Part shown: positions 27,720 to 34,836 of the stretch, one piece after another
Numbering within the stretch: the stretch's first letter is position 1
How the letters are laid out: each line of letters begins with the position of its first letter
Origin: Candidatus Saccharimonadota bacterium
GTDB taxonomy: Bacteria > Patescibacteriota > Saccharimonadia > Saccharimonadales > Saccharimonadaceae
Length of the DNA: 64,000 bases
Reading direction: 5' to 3'
Assembly: GCA_027492635.1 (NCBI GenBank)
Contig: JAPUEH010000007.1
Location: 186,001 to 250,000, forward strand
Translations under genes and position numbers: made by a program
The notes under the pieces: model-generated
Told to the model about the DNA's origin: nothing
Databases searched by the model: none
Seen by the model: only the letters and a program-made list of their open reading frames with translations

Positions 27720-28490
27720 ATGATTATGCGACGTATCCTTGGCTATCGTATCTTTCTCTGGGCGCTTTTTGCGGCGTTACTGGTGTTACCGGTTAAATTT
27801 GTTATGCATCATTTTGGTCTGGAGTTTATTGCGCAGACATCACTGCATAATAGCGTGATATCAAGTGTGATATTTGTGCTCGGTTTTGTGCTATCGGCGA
27901 CGATTGCTGACTACAAGGAAAGTGAGCGAATTCCGGCAGAATTTGCCGCCAATATCGAGGATATGTACAACGATGCCAAGCAGACGCACGTGGCGTATCC
28001 GAAGTTTGATCTAGAGCGATTTCGATTGAGCCTTATCGATGTGCTCAAGACATTTCGCGAAGGTACGCGTGTCAATCGCAAAGGAGCACGGCGCGAAATT
28101 GCCGAGCTACAGGAATGCTTTGCTGATATGGAGCGGGCTGGTGTGCCGCCGAATTTTGTCACCAAGCTCAAAACACAAGAAACACAGCTGATGCGCAATA
28201 TGTTTCGAGTGAATTATATTCAGAAGATTCAGTTTATTCCATCAGCGTTTCGACTCATCAAAACGATTTCGATTATGGCGGTTGGTTTGTTGTTGTGTAC
28301 CGACATCGATCCTTTTTACGGAGGGTTATTTATAGTAGGGGCAATCACTTTTATTTTTGTCTACATGATCATCCTGATACATCATATAGCGACGCCATTT
28401 CATAGTGAAGGCAAATCGAAAGACGATGTGAGTTTGTTTTTGCTACGGGAAACTCGTTTGTATTTGGAGTCCGAGATTCAATCTAAATAG
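27720..28490 (+). CDS. Integral membrane protein
   Basis: A 256-residue protein with two N-terminal hydrophobic helices (about 10-27, 43-62), a ~120-residue charged helical cytoplasmic region (KESERIPAEFAANIEDM...), and two C-terminal helices near 185-225. The 2+2 helix layout with a conserved-looking cytoplasmic region recalls bestrophin/DUF4239-like proteins, but I cannot confirm it. TGT-TATACT (27706-27711) ends 8 nt before the ATG; ATG 27726 is an alternative start. Confidence 0.65.
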   Translation: MIMRRILGYRIFLWALFAALLVLPVKFVMHHFGLEFIAQTSLHNSVISSVIFVLGFVLSATIADYKESERIPAEFAANIEDMYNDAKQTHVAYPKFDLERFRLSLIDVLKTFREGTRVNRKGARREIAELQECFADMERAGVPPNFVTKLKTQETQLMRNMFRVNYIQKIQFIPSAFRLIKTISIMAVGLLLCTDIDPFYGGLFIVGAITFIFVYMIILIHHIATPFHSEGKSKDDVSLFLLRETRLYLESEIQSK

Positions 28491-28550
28491 GTTGCTGTAT
28501 TCAAGGTTACTTGCAGGGAGTATAATAGAAATATAACCTGGAGGTGCCAG

Positions 28551-29024
28551 ATGGAGATAGCAAAAAGAATCGGTCAGTTAATTGTGAGTATTGGCGTGTC
28601 ATTTGCTGCGGGTGCACTGGGGTCGCTGGCAACGGTGCAAAACATCCCGACCTGGTATGCAGGGCTCGACAAGCCACCGCTGCTGCCGCCAAACGAAGTC
28701 TTTGGACCTGTCTGGAGTGTGCTGTACCTGATGATGGGTGTGGCGCTTTTTCTGGTGTGGACCTCTGATAGCAAGCATAAAACCAAAGCATATACGGCGT
28801 TTTTTGCGCAGCTAGTGCTTAATACGCTGTGGAGTTTGGTGTTCTTTGGCTTGCATCTGCCATGGCTGGGATTTGTGGTGATCCTGTTGCTCATCGGCAC
28901 TATCATTTGGACGATGTATGAATTTCGCAAGATATCTCAGTCTGCGATGTGGTTGTTTGTACCGTATTTGGCGTGGGTGTCGTTTGCGACGTATCTTACT
29001 ATTGGCGTGGCGATATTGAACTAG
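28551..29024 (+). CDS. tspO: TspO/MBR family protein
   Basis: A 157-residue five-helix membrane protein. It carries the TspO signature WYAGLDKPPLLPPNEVFGPVWSVLYLMMG and the later NTLWSLVFFGLH and PYLAWVSFATYL motifs. TspO proteins bind tetrapyrroles and are linked to stress and oxygen responses. It has a longer leader from TATAAT near 28520 and a GGAGG site, so translation is Shine-Dalgarno-led. Confidence 0.93.
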   Translation: MEIAKRIGQLIVSIGVSFAAGALGSLATVQNIPTWYAGLDKPPLLPPNEVFGPVWSVLYLMMGVALFLVWTSDSKHKTKAYTAFFAQLVLNTLWSLVFFGLHLPWLGFVVILLLIGTIIWTMYEFRKISQSAMWLFVPYLAWVSFATYLTIGVAILN

Positions 29025-29071
29025 CTTTGGTTCGTGGCGTGAGATGATAGTAAAAATGGTACAATGAATTC

Positions 29072-29422
29072 ATGGAAATATCGAACGAACTACTGACCGT
29101 GATCGCAGGTGTGATTCCAATGCTGATTATCGCTTCATTTCTTGACGGTGATGCTCAGCGGCAGTTGAGAACCTATCCGCACAAAATTCAAAATTACTGG
29201 ATTAGCATGATCGCGCTCGTACTTTTCGGTGAATTACTGGCGCTTGTGGCAATTGGCCAGGGCGGCGCTACGTGGTGGCAAGGTGTCGTGATATGGGCGG
29301 CGGTCGTATCTGTCATGATATATGTATTGATGATTGCACTGTGGCGTATACGCGGTACGAGTCTTGCTGCCTATAGTGGACTTGAGCCTCGCAAGAAAAA
29401 AGCCCCGCCGGCCAAGAAATAA
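29072..29422 (+). CDS. Small integral membrane protein
   Basis: A 116-residue protein with three to four hydrophobic helices and a basic C-terminal tail (PRKKKAPPAKK). TGG-TACAAT (29060-29065) ends 6 nt before the ATG with no ribosome site, a clean leaderless case. No family recognised. It begins a run of closely spaced genes (29072-30576). Confidence 0.65.
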   Translation: MEISNELLTVIAGVIPMLIIASFLDGDAQRQLRTYPHKIQNYWISMIALVLFGELLALVAIGQGGATWWQGVVIWAAVVSVMIYVLMIALWRIRGTSLAAYSGLEPRKKKAPPAKK

Positions 29423-29438
29423 GAAAACGAGGAAACAT

Positions 29439-29780
29439 ATGAGCGATACGGTCGAGAGTTATATTGATCAATTCGATGGTGAGATAAAGGCGCGATTACT
29501 GCAACTGCGCGAGATTGTACGAGCCGAAGCACCGGACGCTATCGAAAGCTTGAGCTATGGATTGGTGGGGTATAAACTCAACAAAAAACCACTGGTGTAT
29601 TTTGGTGGATTTGCACATCATGTAGGATTTTACGCCACGCCAAACGGGCACGAAGCTTTTCGTGATGAGTTTGCCAAATATAAGCAAGGCAAGGGTTCGG
29701 TGCAGTTTCCAAACGACCAGCCACTCCCTGTCGAGCTTATCAAAAAGGTCGTGCAGTATCTCAAGGGGCAAGTGACGTAA
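29439..29780 (+). CDS. DUF1801/YdhG-like protein
   Basis: A 113-residue protein with the YdhG/DUF1801 pattern: an N-terminal helix ending in ESLSYGLVGYKL, then PLVYFGGFAHHVGFYATP, a QGKGSVQFPNDQPLP strand and a closing LIKKVVQYL helix. Function of the family is unknown (frataxin-like fold, possible metal handling). GAGGAAAC precedes the ATG at 29439. The stop overlaps the next start (TAATG). Confidence 0.85.
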   Translation: MSDTVESYIDQFDGEIKARLLQLREIVRAEAPDAIESLSYGLVGYKLNKKPLVYFGGFAHHVGFYATPNGHEAFRDEFAKYKQGKGSVQFPNDQPLPVELIKKVVQYLKGQVT

Positions 29781-30283
29781 TGGCTACGTCGCCCGACACA
29801 ATCAATGCACTGCTTGGACAGCTTGACGGTCTAGCAGTGCGTGCGCGCAAAATGTTTGGTGAGTATGGGTTGTATTGCGGCGAAAAGATTGTTGGGCTGG
29901 TCTGTCGGGATCAGCTTTTTGTCAAAATCACTGATGCTGGCCTGGCGCTCATTGAAGAGCCGACCTACGCGCCGGCGTATCCTGGGTCGAAAGACTTTTT
30001 GCTAATCGATCAAGATGCGTGGTACGAGGGTGATTGGCTCAAGCAATTGATTGTCGCAACGGCCGACCAGTTGCCTGCGCCAAAACCAAAGAAACACAAA
30101 ACACTCGGCGACCTGCCATATATTGGCGCACCGGCTGCGAATGCTTTGGCGGCGATCGGCGTCACGAGCGTCAGTCAGTTGCAAGAGTTCACCGAAAAGG
30201 ACTTACTGGCGATACATGGTATCGGGCCGAAGGCGGTTCGGATACTGCGCGAGACGGGTGCGAAGCTGAAGGATGATAGGTAG
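29780..30283 (+). CDS. TfoX/Sxy-like protein with helix-hairpin-helix tail
   Basis: A 167-residue protein. Residues 1-100 follow the TfoX N-terminal domain (VRARKMFGEYGLYCGEKIVGLVCRDQLFVKI). Residues 110-165 look like the TfoX C-terminal/HhH domain (LGDLPYIGAPAANALAAIGV...LLAIHGIGPKAVRILRE). TfoX promotes competence genes in Gammaproteobacteria; here a DNA-binding or competence role is only a suggestion, though CPR bacteria do carry DNA-uptake genes. Start and stop overlap both neighbours. Confidence 0.85.
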   Translation: MATSPDTINALLGQLDGLAVRARKMFGEYGLYCGEKIVGLVCRDQLFVKITDAGLALIEEPTYAPAYPGSKDFLLIDQDAWYEGDWLKQLIVATADQLPAPKPKKHKTLGDLPYIGAPAANALAAIGVTSVSQLQEFTEKDLLAIHGIGPKAVRILRETGAKLKDDR

Positions 30284-30576
30284 TGAAGTCAATTTTACTC
30301 CGACACCGATTGTATGTCGGTAGTGTGATGGCGGTCATCGCTATTGCGGTAGCGGTAGTGTATATGTTTGTGTTACCGGCAGAAGCGGAGGGTGTGCATC
30401 CACTTGTGCAGAGTATTTTGCGCTACGGACACTCGCTGTGCTGGGTGCTGCTTGCAGTTGCAGCGGGGCTATTTGCAACAAAAGCTCCACTGCGAGCTGT
30501 AATGTGGTGCGCCTACGCTGCCCTTTTTGCTTACGGTGTGTTTATCGTGACGTATTTGTTTGTGAAAATAATATAG
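30283..30576 (+). CDS. Small membrane protein
   Basis: A 97-residue protein with three hydrophobic helices (about 8-30, 45-65, 72-95). It starts with GTG overlapping the upstream TAG, so it depends on coupled translation. No family recognised. Confidence 0.65.
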   Translation: MKSILLRHRLYVGSVMAVIAIAVAVVYMFVLPAEAEGVHPLVQSILRYGHSLCWVLLAVAAGLFATKAPLRAVMWCAYAALFAYGVFIVTYLFVKII

Positions 30577-30588
30577 AAGGAGAGTGAT

Positions 30589-31485
30589 ATGCAAAAAATA
30601 ACCCCAAATCTATGGTTCAACGGTAATGCGCTTGAAGCGGCTGAGTTTTATGCGGCGGCGTTTCCGAATAGCAAGATTATGAGTACCGAGAATTATCCGG
30701 AGACAACCGAAGAGGGTCTAGCGGACTTCCAACTAGACCTTGCTGGCAAAGTATTGACGGTTGAGTTTGAGTTAGGCGGCATGCATTTTACTGGTATCAA
30801 TGCCGACGCGACGTTTGCGCCAAATCCGTCGATCTCGTTTTTTGTGAATTTTGATCCGTCGCGGGGTGAAACGAAAGAACAGCTAGATGAATTGTGGGTA
30901 AAACTCGCGGATGGCGGGCAGGTGCTGATGCCACTCGATACCTACGACTGGAGCCCGCACTATGGCTGGGTGCAGGATAAATATGGTGTCAGTTGGCAGT
31001 TGATGCTGAGTAACGCCGAGGGCGATCCGCGGCCGTTCATCGTGCCGTCGTTGCAATTTGGCGGCGCAGCGCAAAACCGCGCAGCGGAGGCGATCGAGTA
31101 CTATACGTCGGTATTTCCAAATGCCACCAAAGCCAGCGCCTGGCCGTATGGCGAAGCGACCGGCCCAGCCACTGCCGAGAGTCTGATGTATGCTGATTTT
31201 CAGATTGATGGCCAATGGATTGCTTCCAACGATTCTGGTGTAGAGCAGGACTTTACGTTTAATGAAGGGGTTTCGCTATCGGTGGTATGTAAAGATCAGG
31301 CCGAAATTGACTATCTATGGGAGCGGCTTTCGGCTGTTTCCGAAGCCGAGCAGTGTGGCTGGTGTAAAGATAAGTTTGGTCTGAGTTGGCAAATCGTGCC
31401 AGAGAATATGAACGAGCTGATGAAAAAGCCCGACGCGTTTAAAACGATGATGAATCAACACAAGATTGTAGTAGCAGAATACTAG
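30589..31485 (+). CDS. Two-domain PhnB/VOC-like protein
   Basis: A 298-residue protein built of two related ~145-residue PhnB-type (3-demethylubiquinone methyltransferase-like) vicinal oxygen chelate domains. Each starts with an N-x-A-x-E-AxxFYxxxFPN motif (N-terminal: NALEAAEFYAAAFPNSKI; second: RAAEAIEYYTSVFPNA) and ends in a DKYG/KFGLSWQ strand. The catalytic activity of this family is usually not known despite the name. AAGGAGAG precedes the ATG. Confidence 0.88.
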   Translation: MQKITPNLWFNGNALEAAEFYAAAFPNSKIMSTENYPETTEEGLADFQLDLAGKVLTVEFELGGMHFTGINADATFAPNPSISFFVNFDPSRGETKEQLDELWVKLADGGQVLMPLDTYDWSPHYGWVQDKYGVSWQLMLSNAEGDPRPFIVPSLQFGGAAQNRAAEAIEYYTSVFPNATKASAWPYGEATGPATAESLMYADFQIDGQWIASNDSGVEQDFTFNEGVSLSVVCKDQAEIDYLWERLSAVSEAEQCGWCKDKFGLSWQIVPENMNELMKKPDAFKTMMNQHKIVVAEY

Positions 31486-31517
31486 AGCTACATATACAGA
31501 AAGGCAGATAAACTACT

Positions 31518-32063
31518 ATGAGATATGTTGTTCTCCTGCGCGGCGTCAATGTCGGTGGCAATCATCGAGTGCCAAAGACTGAGTTTCAGCAGGTGCTCGA
31601 AAGCCTCGGGTTTCGCGACGTCGTCATCTATATCAATTCGGGCAATGCGGTGTTTACGAGCGACGGCGAGGTGAGTACAAGAAATGTGCAGGCTGCGCTA
31701 GAAAAGCATTTTGGATTCGACATTCCGACGCTTGTTTTGTCTGGTGAAAAGATTCGCGCAATCACTGCAGCTATTCCGCCAGACTGGACAAATGATGCTC
31801 CAAAACCAGACAAAACTGGCCAGAAGTCTGATGTACTGTATCTTTTTGACGAAGCCAATACACCGGATGTGCTTGAAAAGCTTGGCTATAAGCCAGAAAT
31901 AGAAGAGATGCTCTATATGGATGGTGCGGTACTTGCAAATATTACGCGCAAAAACCAATCAAGAGGCAGTTTGCAGAAATTGATCGGTACCCAGATGTAT
32001 AAGTATGTGACAGTACGCAATATTACAACAGCTAAGAAGTTGGCTGAGCTGGTCGATCGGTAA
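31518..32063 (+). CDS. DUF1697 family protein
   Basis: A 181-residue protein opening with RYVVLLRGVNVGGNHRVP and YINSGNAVF, the strongest DUF1697 signatures, and closing with the conserved RNITTAKKLAEL helix. Two ferredoxin-like repeats are expected for this family, whose function is unknown. An AAAGG lies upstream of the ATG at longer than usual spacing. Confidence 0.9.
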   Translation: MRYVVLLRGVNVGGNHRVPKTEFQQVLESLGFRDVVIYINSGNAVFTSDGEVSTRNVQAALEKHFGFDIPTLVLSGEKIRAITAAIPPDWTNDAPKPDKTGQKSDVLYLFDEANTPDVLEKLGYKPEIEEMLYMDGAVLANITRKNQSRGSLQKLIGTQMYKYVTVRNITTAKKLAELVDR

Positions 32064-32074
32064 AAATTTAGTTT

Positions 32075-32923
32075 TTAGCCGAGTATTGTGAGTTTTTTGG
32101 GATGAAGTGTATATTGTAGCGGTGTAGAGAGTCTTGAAAATTCGCCATCATGCGAGACGGAGATCATAGATTTATTGGCCTGGATTGTAATGGAGCTAGG
32201 ATGATATTCACTAAACTCGTCGAGTTGCTTGGTGCGACCAATGAGCGCAAAAAGCGCAATCTTGAGCAAAACAAGGCGTGACTGAGTTTTGGCTATATAG
32301 ACGGTAAGGATACCATCGTCGAGCCGTGTGCGCTCAGTGCCACCAGGTTGGCTGAGCGTATATCGATTGTTGCCGACAAAGATAAACGGCGTGTGAAACG
32401 TGGTGGCATCGATAGTGATGCGATACGTTTTGAAGCGGATGAGCGTGCGCCATGATGCGGCTACTGCGGCAGGCCATTTACCGATTTTTGATTCAATTTC
32501 TTGGCGGCTTCTGAGTGAGGCAGGATAGAGACCGATGCTAGAGTTGTTGATGAAGTGTGTACCGTTGACACTGGCGATATCAATGGTGCGCGGCTTGAGT
32601 GTCGATAGTCTTGCGAGAGCCTCGTCTATATCTTGTGGTATGCCGAGGTCGCGAGTAAAGTGATTGAGCGTACCACCAGGTAGCGGGATGAGTGTCGCTT
32701 TGGTACTAGTAGTGTAGCCTGCAACGGTGCTAATTGTACCGTCGCCGCCGAGTACTGCGATGAATTTACCTCGAGCGATATATGTTGCGAGTTTTTTCTC
32801 GAACCCATCGCCGATGGCAATGAACGCCTCGATATGTATATTTGCAGTTTGGCATTTTTTACGGAGCTCACGCTTCTCGAGTGCTGAGCCTGATTTGGGG
32901 TTGTAGACAAAAATTACTTTCAT
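32075..32923 (-). CDS. Diacylglycerol/lipid kinase family protein
   Basis: A 282-residue kinase of the DagK/YegS/BmrU type: YNPKSGS at the start, the nucleotide-binding GGDGTISTV (about residues 62-70), the P-loop-like PLPGGTLNHFTRDLG, and a C-terminal beta domain with DGILTVYI. The start at 32923 overlaps the PAP2 gene's stop by ATGA and matches the family's N-terminus. Together with the PAP2 phosphatase it suggests a membrane-lipid phosphorylation/dephosphorylation pair. Confidence 0.9.
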   Translation of the reverse strand: MKVIFVYNPKSGSALEKRELRKKCQTANIHIEAFIAIGDGFEKKLATYIARGKFIAVLGGDGTISTVAGYTTSTKATLIPLPGGTLNHFTRDLGIPQDIDEALARLSTLKPRTIDIASVNGTHFINNSSIGLYPASLRSRQEIESKIGKWPAAVAASWRTLIRFKTYRITIDATTFHTPFIFVGNNRYTLSQPGGTERTRLDDGILTVYIAKTQSRLVLLKIALFALIGRTKQLDEFSEYHPSSITIQANKSMISVSHDGEFSRLSTPLQYTLHPKKLTILG

Positions 32924-33450
32924 ATTCGTGACCGTATCGCTAGTATACCAAAAAACAACACAACTGCCCCTAAGAGCCATCCTGCCATTACATCGCTTGG
33001 AAAATGGGCACCAAGATAAATACGCGAGACGCCGACTAGTATCCCTGTGCATACTAGTAGCGTAGAAACTACATATCGCCACGGATGTGGCAGCTGCCAT
33101 GCAAAGTATGCTAGTAGTCCATACGCAACCGTCGCGCCAACAGTATGACCGCTAGGAAAGCTGCTACTTTGTAGCTGTACTGCGTAGTCAGTGACAGGAC
33201 GTGTACGATCGACAATAAGCTTGATTATCGAGCTGAGAAGGAGAGCGATCCATATAAGTGTACCACTCACACAAACCATCGATCGCCTGTAGAAGTAGCC
33301 TATCGCAACCATCAGAGCGCCTATACTAATTGTGGCTGATGGGCTACCTAGCGTGGTTATACAGACAAAGAACGGCTCGCTCCACGCGGGTAAACTTGTA
33401 ACAAAGTAGGTGAGTGTAGTGTCAAATTCGTGCAAAAACATGTGCATCAT
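32920..33450 (-). CDS. PAP2-family membrane phosphatase
   Basis: A 176-residue six-helix membrane enzyme with all three PAP2 motifs: KLIVDRTRP, SFPSGHT and SRIYLGAHFPSD. The family dephosphorylates lipid phosphates such as phosphatidate or undecaprenyl pyrophosphate. TATAAT ends 5 nt before the first ATG (8 nt before the next, 33447), so the two-gene message is leaderless. Confidence 0.93.
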   Translation of the reverse strand: MMHMFLHEFDTTLTYFVTSLPAWSEPFFVCITTLGSPSATISIGALMVAIGYFYRRSMVCVSGTLIWIALLLSSIIKLIVDRTRPVTDYAVQLQSSSFPSGHTVGATVAYGLLAYFAWQLPHPWRYVVSTLLVCTGILVGVSRIYLGAHFPSDVMAGWLLGAVVLFFGILAIRSRI

Positions 33451-33571
33451 CTTCTATTATAGATGAGTTTACGGCGATCTAAAGAGGCTGCTCATATATG
33501 ATGACCTATCTCTGGGGATCTGGAGTTTATTTAGTGGAACGCATCCGTTAGCGTATACTTGTAGTTAGAGT

Positions 33572-34144
33572 ATGAAAATGAATGAGTTTACCTGGCTTGA
33601 CATACCGGCTGAAGCGGCAGCACGCCGATTACTTGGTTGTGAACTTGTGTGTGAGGTGGAGGAGCGAGAAGTTCGTGTGAGGATTGTAGAGACGGAAGCG
33701 TATGATCAGACCGACGAAGCAAGCCACACGTTCAATGGCCGCACGGCGCGTAATGATGCGATGTTCAAAAGTGCTGGGCATATGTATGTGTATTTTACCT
33801 ATGGTATGCATTATTGTCTGAATGTTGTATGTGGGTCAGAAGGGTTTGGCTCGGGTGTGCTGATACGGGCGGTCGAGCCGATTGATGGACTATCTGTCAT
33901 CGAGGCACGGCGCGGCATGACGGGAGTGAATACTACCAACGGGCCAGCCAAATTAGCACAAGCACTTGGTGTGGATACGTCACTAAGTGGCCATGATTTG
34001 TCTGAGCCACCAGTGCGACTTGTCAAAAAACCAGCACTGGCGGATGGCAAAATTACTGTCGGCACGCGCATAGGGATTTCAAAAGCAGTCCACGAGCTGC
34101 GACGATTCTACATCACCGACAATCAGTACGTGTCCAAAAAGTAG
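33572..34144 (+). CDS. 3-methyladenine DNA glycosylase (AAG/MPG family)
   Basis: A 190-residue enzyme with the AAG signatures RRLLGCELVC, RIVETEAYDQTDEASHTFNGRT, the catalytic-region MYVYFTYGMHYCLNVV, VLIRAVEP and TNGPAKLAQALG. It excises alkylated purines in base-excision repair. TATACT (33554-33559) precedes the ATGs at 33572 and 33578 by 12 or 18 nt. It joins the UvrA, UvrA-like, UvrD and UvrC genes as the window's DNA repair set. Confidence 0.94.
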   Translation: MKMNEFTWLDIPAEAAARRLLGCELVCEVEEREVRVRIVETEAYDQTDEASHTFNGRTARNDAMFKSAGHMYVYFTYGMHYCLNVVCGSEGFGSGVLIRAVEPIDGLSVIEARRGMTGVNTTNGPAKLAQALGVDTSLSGHDLSEPPVRLVKKPALADGKITVGTRIGISKAVHELRRFYITDNQYVSKK

Positions 34145-34159
34145 GAGTATACTGTAACT

Positions 34160-34507
34160 ATGACACAGTTTGTAGCCAAGCGAATCTACGATCCAGCCAG
34201 CCCCGATGATGGCTACCGCGTGCTCGTCGACAGGCTTTGGCCGCGCGGTGTCAGCAAAGAGCGAGCCGCGCTTGACGAATGGGCAAAGGATATTGCGCCG
34301 AGCACCGAGCTACGAAAATGGTTTGCGCACGACCCTGCAAAATATGCAGAGTTTATCGCAAAGTATATTGATGAAATAAAGCAAAATCACGAAGCGACAG
34401 CCATGATAAAGAACTGGCGCACGCACGACAAAGTGACATTGCTGTATGGTGCGCGCGATGAAGCGCATAATGAAGCGGCTGTACTTCAGCAGTACCTCGC
34501 AAAATAA
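34160..34507 (+). CDS. DUF488 family protein
   Basis: A 115-residue protein matching DUF488: RVLVDRLWPRGVSKE, LDEWAKDIAPSTELRKWFAHDP and LLYGARDEAHNEA. Function unknown. TATACT (34148-34153) ends exactly 6 nt before the ATG, no ribosome site. Confidence 0.92.
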   Translation: MTQFVAKRIYDPASPDDGYRVLVDRLWPRGVSKERAALDEWAKDIAPSTELRKWFAHDPAKYAEFIAKYIDEIKQNHEATAMIKNWRTHDKVTLLYGARDEAHNEAAVLQQYLAK

Positions 34508-34516
34508 TCACAAAAC

Positions 34517-34544
34517 AAAACGCCCGAGACATATCGGGCGTTTT
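34517..34544 (+). terminator. Intrinsic terminator
   Basis: AAAACGCCCGA (34517-34527) pairs with TCGGGCGTTTT (34534-34544). It closes the DUF488 gene and, with its A run, can also act on the minus-strand gene ending at 34549. Confidence 0.9.
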
Positions 34545-34548
34545 GTTG

Positions 34549-34716
34549 CTAGAAAATCTGTGCGATAATCCAAGCGGCAGCGGCTATTTCTACGAAAAAT
34601 AGGCCAAGACCGACGGGTGATCCCCAGCTAAACCAGCTGCCCCATGCACGCCAGTTTTTGTGTGATCGCTCGTACCAATCGAGCTGCTCTTCTTTTGTCA
34701 TTTTTACATGATTCAT
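34549..34716 (-). CDS. 55-residue small membrane protein
   Basis: ATG at 34716 with GGAG 6 nt before it opens a 55-codon gene: a polar N-terminus (TKEEQLDWYERSHKNWRAW) and one hydrophobic helix (FSWGSPVGLGLFFVEIAAAAWIIAQIF, positions ~29-55). TATACT at 34821-34826 gives a ~100-nt leader with a GCGAG/CTCGC hairpin and a GGGATTA/TAACCC hairpin over the approach to the start, so expression may be regulated. No family recognised. Confidence 0.65.
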   Translation of the reverse strand: MNHVKMTKEEQLDWYERSHKNWRAWGSWFSWGSPVGLGLFFVEIAAAAWIIAQIF

Positions 34717-34836
34717 GAGAGACTCCTGTAAGGGTTACTATAATCCCTCTGTGGCAGTGCCGGAAGCGAGTTGTCCTTTGGGGTCGGGCTCGCGGGAGTA
34801 CGGACTTATGTGCTAGCTGTAGTATAGCATATTGTG

